This document shows positions 16,307-25,364 of a DNA stretch of 64,000 nt, piece by piece (within the stretch, counting starts at the first letter, position 1; the number at the start of each line of letters is the position of its first letter). Made by a program: the position numbers and the translations under genes. Source of the stretch: Mycobacterium sp. DL592 (lineage in GTDB: Bacteria; Actinomycetota; Actinomycetes; Mycobacteriales; Mycobacteriaceae); NCBI RefSeq assembly GCF_011694515.1, contig NZ_CP050192.1, positions 2,037,131-2,101,130 on the forward strand, in the 5' to 3' direction. A model generated the notes under the pieces. The model was not told where the DNA came from, ran no database searches, and was given only the letters and a program-made list of their open reading frames with translations.

Positions 16307-19060
16307 GTGGCGAAGACGCTGGGAGCGATCCTCGTCGTCGTACTCCTGCTGGTGTGCGCCGGCGACTACGGTGTCGTCGCCGGATCGCCGCCGTCGGCCG
16401 CCCAGGACATCGAGCTGGCCACCGGCTGGAAACTGAGCTCGGCGAGCAATCTCGATACTGATGGTGCCGCGGTGTCGCAGGCGGGTTACGACGATTCCGG
16501 TTGGCATCCCATCAAGCGCATGCCGGCCACGGTGCTGCAGATCCTCGAGGACGACGGCGTCTACCCCAACCTGTACTACGGCAAGAACCTGCTCACCGAG
16601 GTTCCGCAGGACCTCTACAAACAGGACTGGTGGTATCGCACCACCTTCGACGCACCCGCCGATCAGCAGACCTACGTGCTGGACTTCCCCGGCATCAACT
16701 ACCGCGCCGAGATCTGGCTCAACGGCCGCCGGGTGGCCGACAACCGTCAGATCGTCGGCATGTACAACGACCACGAACTCGACGTCACCACCGCGATCCG
16801 GCGTGGTGCGCCGAACACGCTGGCCGTTAAGGTCACCCCGGAGCGAGCCATCCAGGACGTCGACGGTGTCGAACTCGCCGACAGTTGGTACGACTGGATC
16901 AACTGGCGCTATCTGGGTTACCAGGGCCCCGACAAGAACCCGGCCAACGGCAACTCGTTCGTACCCGACCGGAATGCGGGCATCTGGAAACCCGTGCACC
17001 TCAAGACATCCGGCCCCGTGCAGATCGACGCGGCCACGGTCAACACCGAGTTGCCCCTGCCCGACACCGACCGCGCCCGGCTGACCGTGTACGCGGGCGT
17101 GCACAACTACTCCGCCGACCGGGTGCGCGGGGTGTTGCGCGCCACCATCACCCGCGACGGCAAGGCGCCCATCCACGTCGACCAACCGGTGTCGCTGCAA
17201 CCCGGCGAAGACCGTGAAATCTCCTTCACCCCTGATCGATTCGCCGCACTCAACGTCGCCAACCCCGATCTGTGGTGGCCCTACACGATGGGCCCGCCCA
17301 ACCTGTACGACCTGCGGCTGGAGTTCGTCCAGAACAGCGTCACCACCGACGTCACCACCTCGAAGTTCGGCATCCGCAGCATCACCCAGAGCCGCGACAG
17401 CGACGACTCCTTCGCCGACCTGGGCACCGGCGGCAACTTCTACCTCAAGGTCAACGGCAGGGACTTCCTGGTGCGCGGGGCCACCTACACCCCCGATCTG
17501 CTGTTCAAGTACGACCCAGACCGCGATGCGGCGATCCTGCGCTACGTCAAGGATCTCGGCCTGAACATGCTGCGGCTGGAGTCCAAGATCTCCTCGACCC
17601 GGTTCGTCGAGTTGGCCGACGAGATGGGCATCCCGTTGATGTACGGCTGGATGTGCTGCAACCAGTGGGAGAAATGGCAGCAGTGGGACGACGAGGACCG
17701 CCGCGTCGCCCAGGAGAGCATGCACTCCCAGATCGACTGGCTGCGCTCGCACCCGTCGGTGTTCATCTGGGCCAACGGCAGCGACGGGCGGCCGCCCGCC
17801 GGTGTGCTGGCCGACTACCACCGCATCCTCGACGACCTGCACTGGCAGAACGCGACCGTCGACACCGTGTCGTCGTTCGCCCGCGACGCCGGCGGCCGGC
17901 CACAGTGGGACGGCATCCAGATGGCCGGCCCCTACAGCTGGCGCCCGCCGTCCTACTGGTTCAGCGGCCGCTACGGCGCGGCTCGCGGATCCTCGGCCGA
18001 GCAGGGTGACAACGAGCACATCCCGCCGTACGCCAGCCTGCGCAAGTTCATCCCGCCGGACAAGATGTGGCCGATCAACGACACCTGGTTCTTTCACGCC
18101 GGGTCCGGGCCGCAGAACTCGCAACTGGTCAACGTCCGTCGCGTCATCGACCGCCGCTACGGTCCGTCGGTCAACGCCGAGATGTTCGCCGACAAAGCGC
18201 AACTGGCCCACTACGAGGCCACCCGGGCGCAGTTCGAGTCCTTCGCCGCCAACGGCTGGGACGGCCACAAGATGACGATCTACTGGATGCTCAACAGCCA
18301 CTGGCCGTCGTTCTTCGGCAACATCTTCGACTACTACCTGCGCCCCGGCGGGGCCTACTACGGCGCGAAGAAGGGCTTGCAACCGCTCTCGGTGGTGTTC
18401 GACTCCTACGCCACCGGCAATCACCGCCAGGCCCGGGTGACCGTCGTCAACCAGACACCCCAGAAGCGCGACCACCTGCGGGTGCGGGTGCGCACCTACG
18501 ACCTGACGGGCAAACTTCGCGACGACCGCGCCGCCGACGATGTCACCGTCGACTCCGGCGGGGCCGTCGCGGCGATGACGCTGCCGCCCGGGCCCGCCGA
18601 CTCGCCGGTGTTCTTCGTCCGATGTGAACTGCTCGACTCATCCGGGGCGGTCGTCGCGCAGAACGTCTACTGGCAGTCCCAGCGGGTCGACGACGTCGGG
18701 CCGCCGGCCAACGACGCCGCCTTCGACTCCAAGCAGGTCAGCTGGGCCGACATGACCGCGCTGAACTACCTGCCCAAGGTGCCGCTGGACATCAGTGCCA
18801 GGGCCGGCGACGGGGCCCGCGAGGTCACCGTGTCGCTGCACAACCCGACGCCCAAGATCGCGTTCTTCGAACGGGCCGAACTGCTGACCGGTCCGCTGTC
18901 CGAGGAGATCCTGCCGATTCAGTACGACGACAACTACGTCACCGTCTTCCCCGGCGAGACCGTCGACATCACCGGGACCGTGCCCGACTCCGGTCCCCCG
19001 GCACAATGGGTCAGAGTGACCGGATACAACAGCGCTCCGGTCGTCGTGCAAGTGCGCTGA
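16307..19060 (+). CDS. Membrane-anchored GH2 exo-beta-D-glucosaminidase-like enzyme
   Basis: A 917-residue glycoside hydrolase family 2 protein. A hydrophobic N-terminal helix (residues 5-19) anchors or exports it. Next come the GH2 sugar-binding jelly roll (WWYRTTFDAP near 108, NYRAEIWLNGRRVADN near 131-146), an immunoglobulin-like domain with LWWPYTMGPPNLYDL, and the TIM barrel from about 385. The acid/base position is Asp493 in VFIWANGSDG rather than the NE pair of beta-galactosidases, and the likely nucleophile is Glu565 in GSSAEQGDN; the 72-residue spacing equals that reported for Asp469/Glu541 of the chitosan-degrading CsxA. The substrate is therefore probably a glucosamine- or related amino-sugar-containing glycan, outside the membrane. 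The start is GTG at 16307 with GAGGAG upstream. Confidence 0.85.
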   Translation: MAKTLGAILVVVLLLVCAGDYGVVAGSPPSAAQDIELATGWKLSSASNLDTDGAAVSQAGYDDSGWHPIKRMPATVLQILEDDGVYPNLYYGKNLLTEVPQDLYKQDWWYRTTFDAPADQQTYVLDFPGINYRAEIWLNGRRVADNRQIVGMYNDHELDVTTAIRRGAPNTLAVKVTPERAIQDVDGVELADSWYDWINWRYLGYQGPDKNPANGNSFVPDRNAGIWKPVHLKTSGPVQIDAATVNTELPLPDTDRARLTVYAGVHNYSADRVRGVLRATITRDGKAPIHVDQPVSLQPGEDREISFTPDRFAALNVANPDLWWPYTMGPPNLYDLRLEFVQNSVTTDVTTSKFGIRSITQSRDSDDSFADLGTGGNFYLKVNGRDFLVRGATYTPDLLFKYDPDRDAAILRYVKDLGLNMLRLESKISSTRFVELADEMGIPLMYGWMCCNQWEKWQQWDDEDRRVAQESMHSQIDWLRSHPSVFIWANGSDGRPPAGVLADYHRILDDLHWQNATVDTVSSFARDAGGRPQWDGIQMAGPYSWRPPSYWFSGRYGAARGSSAEQGDNEHIPPYASLRKFIPPDKMWPINDTWFFHAGSGPQNSQLVNVRRVIDRRYGPSVNAEMFADKAQLAHYEATRAQFESFAANGWDGHKMTIYWMLNSHWPSFFGNIFDYYLRPGGAYYGAKKGLQPLSVVFDSYATGNHRQARVTVVNQTPQKRDHLRVRVRTYDLTGKLRDDRAADDVTVDSGGAVAAMTLPPGPADSPVFFVRCELLDSSGAVVAQNVYWQSQRVDDVGPPANDAAFDSKQVSWADMTALNYLPKVPLDISARAGDGAREVTVSLHNPTPKIAFFERAELLTGPLSEEILPIQYDDNYVTVFPGETVDITGTVPDSGPPAQWVRVTGYNSAPVVVQVR

Positions 19061-19130
19061 GGCTCGCAATGCGGCAGTGTGCCCTAGGGTCGGGGTTCCA
19101 CCGCCAGTGTCGTGGAAGGGATTGAGGACA

Positions 19131-20015
19131 TTGCTGCAGCACGCCCTGGTTGTGGCAGCTGCCCTCGCCGGCGCGGTGTTCGCCGCCATCGGCATCGTCG
19201 TGCGGCAGCGCGCCACCATGGACGTCCCGGCCGACCAGGGTGTCAGCACCGTCATGGTGACCACGCTGCTGCGCCGCCGGTTGTGGTGGGCCGGAACGGC
19301 CGCAGCGGTCACCGGCTATGGGTTCCAGGCCGTGGCGCTGGCGTACGGCTCGATCCTGCTGGTCGCTCCGCTGCTGGTGTCGGCGTTGTTGTTCGCGCTG
19401 CCGCTCAGCGCACGGCTGGCGCACCGCCGCGTCACCCGCGCCGAGTGGGGCTGGGCGGTACTGCTGACCGTGTCGCTCGGTGTGTTCGTCGCACTGGCCC
19501 GCACCAAGCCCGGTGACTACGAGCGCTCGGCGCTGACCGCGGTGATCGCCGCCGGGATCTGTCTGCTCTTCGTGGCCGGCTGCCTGCTGGTGGCGCTGCG
19601 GCTGTCGGACTGGCGCCGGGCGCTGATGCTGGCCGTCGGGGTCGGCGTGCTCTTCGGTGTGGTGGCTGTGCTCACCAAGCTGGTGATGCACCTCGTCACC
19701 GAAGGCAACCTGTCGCGGGTACTGGCGTCCCCGGTGCTCTACCTGTTGATCGTCGTCGGCGTGATCGCGACGCTGCTGCAGCAATCGGCCTTCCACGCCG
19801 GTTCGTTGCGCGCCTCAGTGCCGGCCATGCTGGTGCTCGAACCCGTGGTGGCGGTCCTGCTCGGTGAGGTGGTGCTCGGCGAGCACCTCGCCGTGAGCAA
19901 GCCGGTCGCCGTCGCGCTGCTGTTCGCGGCGGGCACCATGGCCGCGGCCACCATCGCACTGGGCCGCGACGAGGGCGCTTGGGAAGACGAGCTCGAAGCA
20001 GCGAAGGCCGGCTAG
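19131..20015 (+). CDS. DMT-superfamily (EamA-like) membrane transporter
   Basis: A 294-residue polytopic membrane protein with about nine to ten hydrophobic helices, such as ALVVAAALAGAVFAAIGIVV, GSILLVAPLLVSALLFALPL and VPAMLVLEPVVAVLLGEVVL. The last segment, AMLVLEPVVAVLLGE, is a hallmark of EamA/DMT transporters. The short soluble tail DEGAWEDELEAAKAG ends the protein. The start is uncertain: TTG at 19131 lies 9 bp after GGAAGGGA; TTG at 19122 and GTG at 19107 are in frame. The stop overlaps the convergent PPOX gene stop. Mycobacterial relatives are annotated as drug/metabolite exporters without known substrate. Confidence 0.85.
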   Translation: MLQHALVVAAALAGAVFAAIGIVVRQRATMDVPADQGVSTVMVTTLLRRRLWWAGTAAAVTGYGFQAVALAYGSILLVAPLLVSALLFALPLSARLAHRRVTRAEWGWAVLLTVSLGVFVALARTKPGDYERSALTAVIAAGICLLFVAGCLLVALRLSDWRRALMLAVGVGVLFGVVAVLTKLVMHLVTEGNLSRVLASPVLYLLIVVGVIATLLQQSAFHAGSLRASVPAMLVLEPVVAVLLGEVVLGEHLAVSKPVAVALLFAAGTMAAATIALGRDEGAWEDELEAAKAG

Positions 20016-20434
20016 ACCCAGGGGCCGACGCCGCCGATGGCGTCGATGCGGATTCGGGTCAGGTATCCGGGCGGGGCATCCTTGGGCGGGAATTCGACGT
20101 CTTTCGCGGTGACCAGCGCCGCGGCCAGTTCCGTGAGCAGTTCCGGTGCCCCGCCTTCGACGATGCGGGCGGTACCGGCGACCCACAGATACGGCGTCAT
20201 GACGGCACCGGGCTCACGGGAGACGATCGTCAGCGCGACGCGGCCGTCGTGGCGCACGTTGCGAACCTTCTTGTGCTCCGACAGGTGCGCGACGACGAGT
20301 TCGTCGCCGTCCTCGCCGGACTGCAGCGCCACCCACACCAGTGAGACCTGGGGGCTTCCGTCCGGGTTCAGGGTCACCAGGGTGGCGTCGGCGCCCGACC
20401 CGATCAGCGCACGGGCGGCCTCATTGAGCAACAT
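20012..20434 (-). CDS. PPOX-class (split-barrel) F420/FMN-dependent oxidoreductase
   Basis: A 140-residue flavin/deazaflavin split-barrel protein of the pyridoxamine-5'-phosphate-oxidase superfamily. The typical order is seen: ATLVTLNPDGSPQVSLVWVA, then HLSEHKKVRNVRHDGRVALT (the loop binding F420 or FMN phosphate), then WVAGTARIVEG and a final region PPGYLTRIRIDAIGGVGPW. Mycobacterial members of this size bind F420 or FMN and reduce small organic substrates. The start is the ATG at 20434; a TTG four codons earlier is possible. The gene diverges from the FGGY-kinase operon across 51 bp, so the promoters are shared or adjacent. Confidence 0.88.
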   Translation of the reverse strand: MLLNEAARALIGSGADATLVTLNPDGSPQVSLVWVALQSGEDGDELVVAHLSEHKKVRNVRHDGRVALTIVSREPGAVMTPYLWVAGTARIVEGGAPELLTELAAALVTAKDVEFPPKDAPPGYLTRIRIDAIGGVGPWV

Positions 20435-20485
20435 GTCTGGGTCCAACGCTTGCCGCCGCGAGTAATTCCCGGCGGGCGTGGTTGT

Positions 20486-21919
20486 ATGTCTGACGTGACC
20501 GTCCTTGCGATCGACCAGGGGACGTCGGGCACCAAGGCGATCGTCGTCGACTCCGAGGCCGGGGTGGTGGGTCTGGCGGAGGTCGCCGTCCACCCGCGTT
20601 ACCTCGACGGCGGCGGTGTCGAGCAGGATCCCGATGAGCTGCTGGAGTCGGTCCTGGCGGCCGGGCGGGCCGCGATCGCCGAGGCCGGCCGGCCCATCGA
20701 GGTTGTCTCCCTTGCCAATCAGGGTGAGACGGTGCTGGCCTGGGACCCCGGCACCGGACGGGCGCTGACTCCGGCGGTGGTCTGGCAGGACCGCCGGTCG
20801 GAGGGGGTGTGCGCCGAACTGGCCGGGCATGCCGACGAGATCGCGGCACGCACCGGACTGGTGCTGGACCCGTACTTCTCGGCACCCAAGATGGCGTGGC
20901 TGCGCCGCCACCGGGAGACCGCCGGGGTGGTGACGACGTCGGATTCCTGGCTGCTGCACCAGCTCACCGGCGAGTTCGTCACCGACGCCACCACCGCCAG
21001 CCGCTCACTGCTTGTCGAACTGGGCGCCCAGCACTTCGATGCGGATCTGCTGAATCTGTTCGGCCTTGCCGGGGAGGCCCTGCCCCGCATCGTCGGCAAC
21101 GACGAAATAGTCGGCACCACAACATCTTTCGGTAGTGAGGTGCCGGTCGGCGGAATCGTCGTTGATCAGCAGGCCGCCCTGCTCGCACAGGCCTGCCTGC
21201 AACCCGGGATGGCCAAGTGCACCTTCGGCACCGGAGCGTTTCTGCTGGCCAATACGGGATCAGATCCGGTGCGTTCGACCTCGGGGCTGACCACCTCGGT
21301 GGCGTGGCGGGTCGGCGGTATCGACACCTTCTGCATCGACGGGCAGGTCTATACCGCCGCCTCGGCGGTCCGCTGGCTGGCCTCGCTGGGAGTGATCGCC
21401 GGAGCCGAGGAGCTCGACGCCGTCGCCGCGACCGATAACCAGGGCGTGCTCTGCGTGCCGGCGCTGGCCGGGCTCGCCGCTCCGTGGTGGCAATCAGGAG
21501 CCACCGCAACGATTTCCGGGCTCACCCTTGCCAGCGGCCGCGGACAACTCGTGCTCGCGGTGCTGCAGGGCATTGCCGCCCAGATCGCGGAGCTGGTGTC
21601 GGCCATCGGAACCGATACCGGCGCGGCGCTGACCCGGCTGCGGGTCGACGGCGGTCTTACCCAGTCGACGGTGCTCATGCAGGCGACCGCCGACATCCTG
21701 CAGGTGCCCGTGGACGTCTACCCGTCGCCGCACGCGACCGCGCTGGGAGCGGCGGCGCTGGCCCGATTGAGCCTGGACCCGACACGGGGGCTGGACACCG
21801 TCGTCGCCCCCTGGACCCCGCCGGCCGCCTTTGAACCGCGATGGCCGCAGGACCGCGCCGACGAATTCCGTTGCCGCTGGCGTGAACTCGCCGACACCAC
21901 CTTCGGGGAGCCGGCATGA
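20486..21919 (+). CDS. FGGY-family carbohydrate kinase (glycerol-kinase-like)
   Basis: A 477-residue FGGY sugar/polyol kinase. ATP-site motifs are VLAIDQGTSGTKAIVVDS (phosphate-1), then IVVDQQAALLAQACLQPGMA and KCTFGTGAFLLANTG (phosphate-2), and a C-terminal LRVDGGLTQSTVLMQATADI adenosine motif. TPAVVWQDRRSEG is the FGGY N-terminal signature. It is glycerol-kinase-like by its partners: its stop overlaps the next gene, which encodes a GlpA-like dehydrogenase, as ATGA. It should phosphorylate glycerol or another small polyol in the cytoplasm. Substrate residues cannot be assigned by eye. The first ATG (20486) was chosen because upstream sequence overlaps the PPOX promoter region. Confidence 0.9.
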   Translation: MSDVTVLAIDQGTSGTKAIVVDSEAGVVGLAEVAVHPRYLDGGGVEQDPDELLESVLAAGRAAIAEAGRPIEVVSLANQGETVLAWDPGTGRALTPAVVWQDRRSEGVCAELAGHADEIAARTGLVLDPYFSAPKMAWLRRHRETAGVVTTSDSWLLHQLTGEFVTDATTASRSLLVELGAQHFDADLLNLFGLAGEALPRIVGNDEIVGTTTSFGSEVPVGGIVVDQQAALLAQACLQPGMAKCTFGTGAFLLANTGSDPVRSTSGLTTSVAWRVGGIDTFCIDGQVYTAASAVRWLASLGVIAGAEELDAVAATDNQGVLCVPALAGLAAPWWQSGATATISGLTLASGRGQLVLAVLQGIAAQIAELVSAIGTDTGAALTRLRVDGGLTQSTVLMQATADILQVPVDVYPSPHATALGAAALARLSLDPTRGLDTVVAPWTPPAAFEPRWPQDRADEFRCRWRELADTTFGEPA

Positions 21920-23289
21920 CCCGGGTCTACGACGTCGCCGTCATCGGCGCCGGCATCGTCGGCTCGGCGATCGCCCGCGAACTGGCCGGCCACCGTCTCT
22001 CGGTCGCACTGCTCGATGCCCGCGACGACGTCGGTGACGGCACCAGCAAGGCCAACACGGCGATCCTGCACACCGGCTTCGACGCCAAACCGGGCACCCT
22101 GGAGTCGCGGCTGGTGCGGCGCGGCTATCACCTGCTCTCGCAGTATGCCGAGCCGACCGGAATCCCGATCGAACGCACCGGCGCCTTGCTGGTCGCCTGG
22201 GACGACGAACAGCTCGCCACCCTGCCCTCACTCAAGGAGCAGGCCGAGGCCAACGAGTACACCGAGTGCGAACTCGTCGACGCCGCAACGGTCTACCGTC
22301 GCGTCCCGGACCTCGGCCCCGGGGCGCTGGGTGGTCTGAGCGTGCCCGGCGAGTCGATCATCTGCACCTGGACGGTCAACCTCGCGCTGGCCACCGACGC
22401 GGTGAACCGTGGTGCGATACTGCACCGGGGCCACCGCGTCGAATCGGTCACCGCCGGATCCGAGCACACCACCCTGCACACCACCGCAGGCCCGGTCAGC
22501 ACCCGATGGGTGGTCAACGCGGCCGGACTCGGCGCCGACCTGCTCGACGCCCAGTTCGGCTATGCGCGCTTCACCGTCACGCCGCGGCGCGGTGAGCTCA
22601 TCGTCTACGACAAGCTCGCCCGCCGCCTCGTCGATGTGATCGTGCTGCCGGTGCCGACCTCGCGGGGCAAGGGCGTCCTGATCAGCCCGACCATCTACGG
22701 CAACGTGATGCTCGGCCCGACGTCGGAAGACCTCACCGACCGCAGCGCCACCGCGACCAGTGAGACCGGCCTGGAATCCCTGCTGGACAAGGGAAGCCGG
22801 CTGATGCCCAGCCTGCTCGAAGAGGAGATCACCGCAACCTATGCGGGATTGCGGGCGGCCATCGACGCCGGCGACTATCTCATCGAGGCGGACCCGGTCC
22901 AGCGCTACCTGCTCGTCGGCGGTATCCGCTCGACCGGGCTCACCGCGGGCATGGCCATCGCCGAGTATTCGGCGGGCCTGCTCGAGCAGGCCGGGTTGGC
23001 CCTGCAACCACGGGCCGACCTGCCGCCCGCACCCCGGATGCCGAATCTCGGCGAAGCGTTCCCGCGGCCCTATCAGGACGCGGCGGCGATCAGCGCCGAC
23101 CCCGCCTACGGCAGGATCGTCTGCTTCTGCGAGCGGGTCACCGAAGGTGAGCTTCGCGATGCCCGGTGCTCGGTCATCCCGCCGGTGGACCTCGACGGCC
23201 TGCGCCGGCGCACCCGGGTGCTCAACGGCCGCTGTCAAGGATTCTTCTGCGGCGCCCAGGTCGCCCGGTGGTTCGAGGAGTCGCTGTGA
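21916..23289 (+). CDS. GlpA-like FAD-dependent dehydrogenase with C-terminal BFD [2Fe-2S] domain
   Basis: A 457-residue DAO-fold oxidoreductase. The FAD-binding Rossmann motif VAVIGAGIVGSAIARELAG opens the protein, and GLRAAIDAGDYLIEADPV and LLVGGIRSTGLTAGMAIAEY form the C-terminal FAD half. The last 60 residues are a bacterioferredoxin-associated (BFD-like) iron-sulfur domain with four cysteines in a CxC-x34-Cx4C pattern: Cys403 and Cys405 (VCFCERVTEGEL), Cys440 and Cys445 (CQGFFCGAQ). This is the architecture of the anaerobic GlpA glycerol-3-phosphate dehydrogenase subunit. ATGA overlap with the kinase and GTGA overlap with the next gene show tight coupling. No glpC-type gene is present here. 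Confidence 0.88.
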   Translation: MTRVYDVAVIGAGIVGSAIARELAGHRLSVALLDARDDVGDGTSKANTAILHTGFDAKPGTLESRLVRRGYHLLSQYAEPTGIPIERTGALLVAWDDEQLATLPSLKEQAEANEYTECELVDAATVYRRVPDLGPGALGGLSVPGESIICTWTVNLALATDAVNRGAILHRGHRVESVTAGSEHTTLHTTAGPVSTRWVVNAAGLGADLLDAQFGYARFTVTPRRGELIVYDKLARRLVDVIVLPVPTSRGKGVLISPTIYGNVMLGPTSEDLTDRSATATSETGLESLLDKGSRLMPSLLEEEITATYAGLRAAIDAGDYLIEADPVQRYLLVGGIRSTGLTAGMAIAEYSAGLLEQAGLALQPRADLPPAPRMPNLGEAFPRPYQDAAAISADPAYGRIVCFCERVTEGELRDARCSVIPPVDLDGLRRRTRVLNGRCQGFFCGAQVARWFEESL

Positions 23290-24515
23290 GCGTCGACGTC
23301 GCCGTCATCGGCGCCGGCCCGTCCGGGCTGACCGCTGCCGCCGAGATGGCCGGTAGCGGACTGAAAGTGGTTGTCCTGGAACGAGAATCGGTGGCTGGCG
23401 GCATTCCCCGGCACAGTGACCATCTGGGTTACGGCATCCGCGATCTGCGTAAGGTCATCACCGGTCCGCAGTATGCGCGGCGACTGGTCGCGCAGGCAAT
23501 CGAGGCCGGCGCTGAGATCCGGACCGAGACTACGGTCACCGACTGGGCCGGTGATCACGCGGTCCACACCACCGCACCGCGCGGGCGCGAGACGCTCGAG
23601 GCCCGGGCGGTGGTGCTGGCCACCGGCGCCCGCGAACGGCCACGGCCCGCCCGGCTGATCGCCGGTGACCGCCCCGCCGGGGTCTACACAACGGGGCATC
23701 TGCAGAATCTCGTCACCATCCAGGGCGGCTCCGTCGGACGGCGCGCCGTCGTCGTGGGCGCTGAACTGGTCAGCTATTCGGCGGTGCTCACCCTGCGTCA
23801 CGCCGGCTGCCGCACCGCGCTGATGACCACGCTGCATCCCCGTCCCGAGTCCTATGGCGCGTTCACCGTGGCGGCCCGGATCGGGCTGGGGCTCAAGGTC
23901 GCCACCCGCACCCGCGTCACCCGGATCGTCGGCTCGGCCACCGTGCGGGCGGTCGAGATCGAGAACATCGACACCGGGGCCCGGCAACTCGTCGACTGCG
24001 ACACCGTGATCCTGACCGGTGACTGGGTTCCCGACCACGAGCTGGCCCGGGCAGCCGGCCTGGCCCTCGACGAGGCAAGCCGCGGCCCGCTGGTCGACAC
24101 TGCGCTGCGCACCAGCCGGGCGGGCGTGTTCGCCATCGGGAACCTCGTGCACCCGGTCGACACCGCCGACGGCGCCGCGCTCGACGGCAGGCATGTGGCC
24201 GCCCAGGTGCACGCCTTCCTCGACGGCCGTGCGCCGTCGAGCGTCGCCACGCGTTTGCTCGCCGAGGCACCGCTGCGCTGGATCAGCCCGGGACTGATGC
24301 GCCCCGACGACATCGCACCGGCGCGCGACCGGTTGCTGGCCTGGACCGACACGCTGGTGCGTTTTCCCACCGTCATCGCACGTCAGGGCGTTATCGAAGT
24401 AGGCAGGCGGCGCCTGGGATGGCCGGCTTCGCCGGGACGGATCGTCCGTATCCCGGCCGGCGTGGTGGCCGGGGCGAGGCCGGGCGGCGACCCGGTGATC
24501 CTGTCGCTGGCCTGA
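23286..24515 (+). CDS. GlpB/HcnB-like FAD-dependent oxidoreductase subunit
   Basis: A 409-residue two-dinucleotide-binding flavoprotein. The FAD motif is VDVAVIGAGPSGLTAAAEMA, the NAD-like second motif is GRRAVVVGAELVSYSAVLTL (with an unusual Ala-Glu in place of GG), and the C-terminal FAD motif is AGVFAIGNLVHPVDTADGAA. It resembles the small-molecule dehydrogenase subunits annotated as GlpB-like, opine oxidase A or HcnB-like. GTGA overlap with the GlpA-like gene implies that they form a complex: the GlpA-like subunit carries the iron-sulfur cluster and this subunit may pass electrons. With the kinase this suggests uptake-phosphorylation-oxidation of glycerol or a related polyol, without a membrane GlpC subunit. 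Confidence 0.85.
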   Translation: MSVDVAVIGAGPSGLTAAAEMAGSGLKVVVLERESVAGGIPRHSDHLGYGIRDLRKVITGPQYARRLVAQAIEAGAEIRTETTVTDWAGDHAVHTTAPRGRETLEARAVVLATGARERPRPARLIAGDRPAGVYTTGHLQNLVTIQGGSVGRRAVVVGAELVSYSAVLTLRHAGCRTALMTTLHPRPESYGAFTVAARIGLGLKVATRTRVTRIVGSATVRAVEIENIDTGARQLVDCDTVILTGDWVPDHELARAAGLALDEASRGPLVDTALRTSRAGVFAIGNLVHPVDTADGAALDGRHVAAQVHAFLDGRAPSSVATRLLAEAPLRWISPGLMRPDDIAPARDRLLAWTDTLVRFPTVIARQGVIEVGRRRLGWPASPGRIVRIPAGVVAGARPGGDPVILSLA

Positions 24516-24538
24516 AGCTCGGCCATGATGGTGGGGTG

Positions 24539-25363
24539 ATGACGTCAGCAGACCCCGTCACGCAGATCGCCGGCGGTCCGCAGGGGCCGTCAGTCGGGGC
24601 CTTTTTCGACCTGGACGGCACCCTGGTGGCCGGCTTCACCGCGACGGCACATGCCAGCGACCGCATCCGCCGTGGGCAGGCCCGCGCCGGCGAGGTGCTC
24701 GGCGTCCTGGAAGCCTCGCTGCGCTACAAGCTGGGCCGCATGCAGTTCGAGCGGCTCCTGGTGCGGGCGGCGGGTTATCTGCGCGGCGAGTCGCTGAGCG
24801 ACCTTGACGAGATCGGCGAGCGCCTCTATGTCGAGCAGGTGGCCCACCGGGTCTATCCGCTGATGCGCGAGATCGTCGCTGCCCATAAGGCCCGCGGCCA
24901 CACCGTGGCACTCAGTTCCTCGGCGCTGACCATCCACGCCGAGCCGGTGGCCCGCGCGCTGGGCATCGCCAACGTCGTGTGCAACACCTTCGAGCTCGAC
25001 GAGGCCGGGCTACTCACCGGGCAGGTGAGCAAACCGATCGTGTGGGGCCGGCAGAAAGCGGCTGCCGTGCAACGGTTTTGCGAAACCAACCAGGTGGACC
25101 TGGCGGCCAGCTATTTCTACGCAGACGGCGACGAGGACGCCCACCTGATGGCGCTGGTCGGGTATCCCCGGCCGGTCAACCCGCGCCCGGGCCTGGCGGC
25201 CAAGGCCGCCGCGAACGACTGGCCGGTGCTGCGACTGTCGATTCCCGGCCGGCCTGGTGCGACGGCCAATGCGCTGGGACACCTTCCCGCGCTGGGCCGG
25301 GCCGCTATCGGGGCGGCGTTCAGCTCGCTGGCGCTGCGGACCCGCCGCAACCCCAGGGGCTGA
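24539..25363 (+). CDS. HAD-IB family hydrolase (SerB-like phosphatase)
   Basis: A 274-residue haloacid-dehalogenase-type phosphatase. The nucleophile motif is AFFDLDGTLVAGFTATAH (two Asp in DLDGT), motif II is ALSSSALTIHAEPVARALG, and motif III/IV is YFYADGDEDAHLMALVGYP. The helical cap (about residues 55-130) is the C1 type of HAD-IB/SerB proteins. Relatives in mycobacteria sometimes carry an acyltransferase domain, which is absent here. It begins 24 bp after the GlpB-like gene, so it probably belongs to the same transcript and may dephosphorylate a product of that pathway, such as a polyol phosphate. The start is the ATG at 24539; a GTG directly precedes it. It converges with the SDR gene, whose stop is 1 bp away. 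Confidence 0.85.
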   Translation: MTSADPVTQIAGGPQGPSVGAFFDLDGTLVAGFTATAHASDRIRRGQARAGEVLGVLEASLRYKLGRMQFERLLVRAAGYLRGESLSDLDEIGERLYVEQVAHRVYPLMREIVAAHKARGHTVALSSSALTIHAEPVARALGIANVVCNTFELDEAGLLTGQVSKPIVWGRQKAAAVQRFCETNQVDLAASYFYADGDEDAHLMALVGYPRPVNPRPGLAAKAAANDWPVLRLSIPGRPGATANALGHLPALGRAAIGAAFSSLALRTRRNPRG

Positions 25364-25364
25364 C

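Noticed and set aside
16172..18475. Long minus-strand open frame of 767 codons opposite the GH2 gene
   Set aside because: High-GC antisense frame: no family motifs, skewed composition, and the plus strand encodes a complete GH2 enzyme with its catalytic residues.
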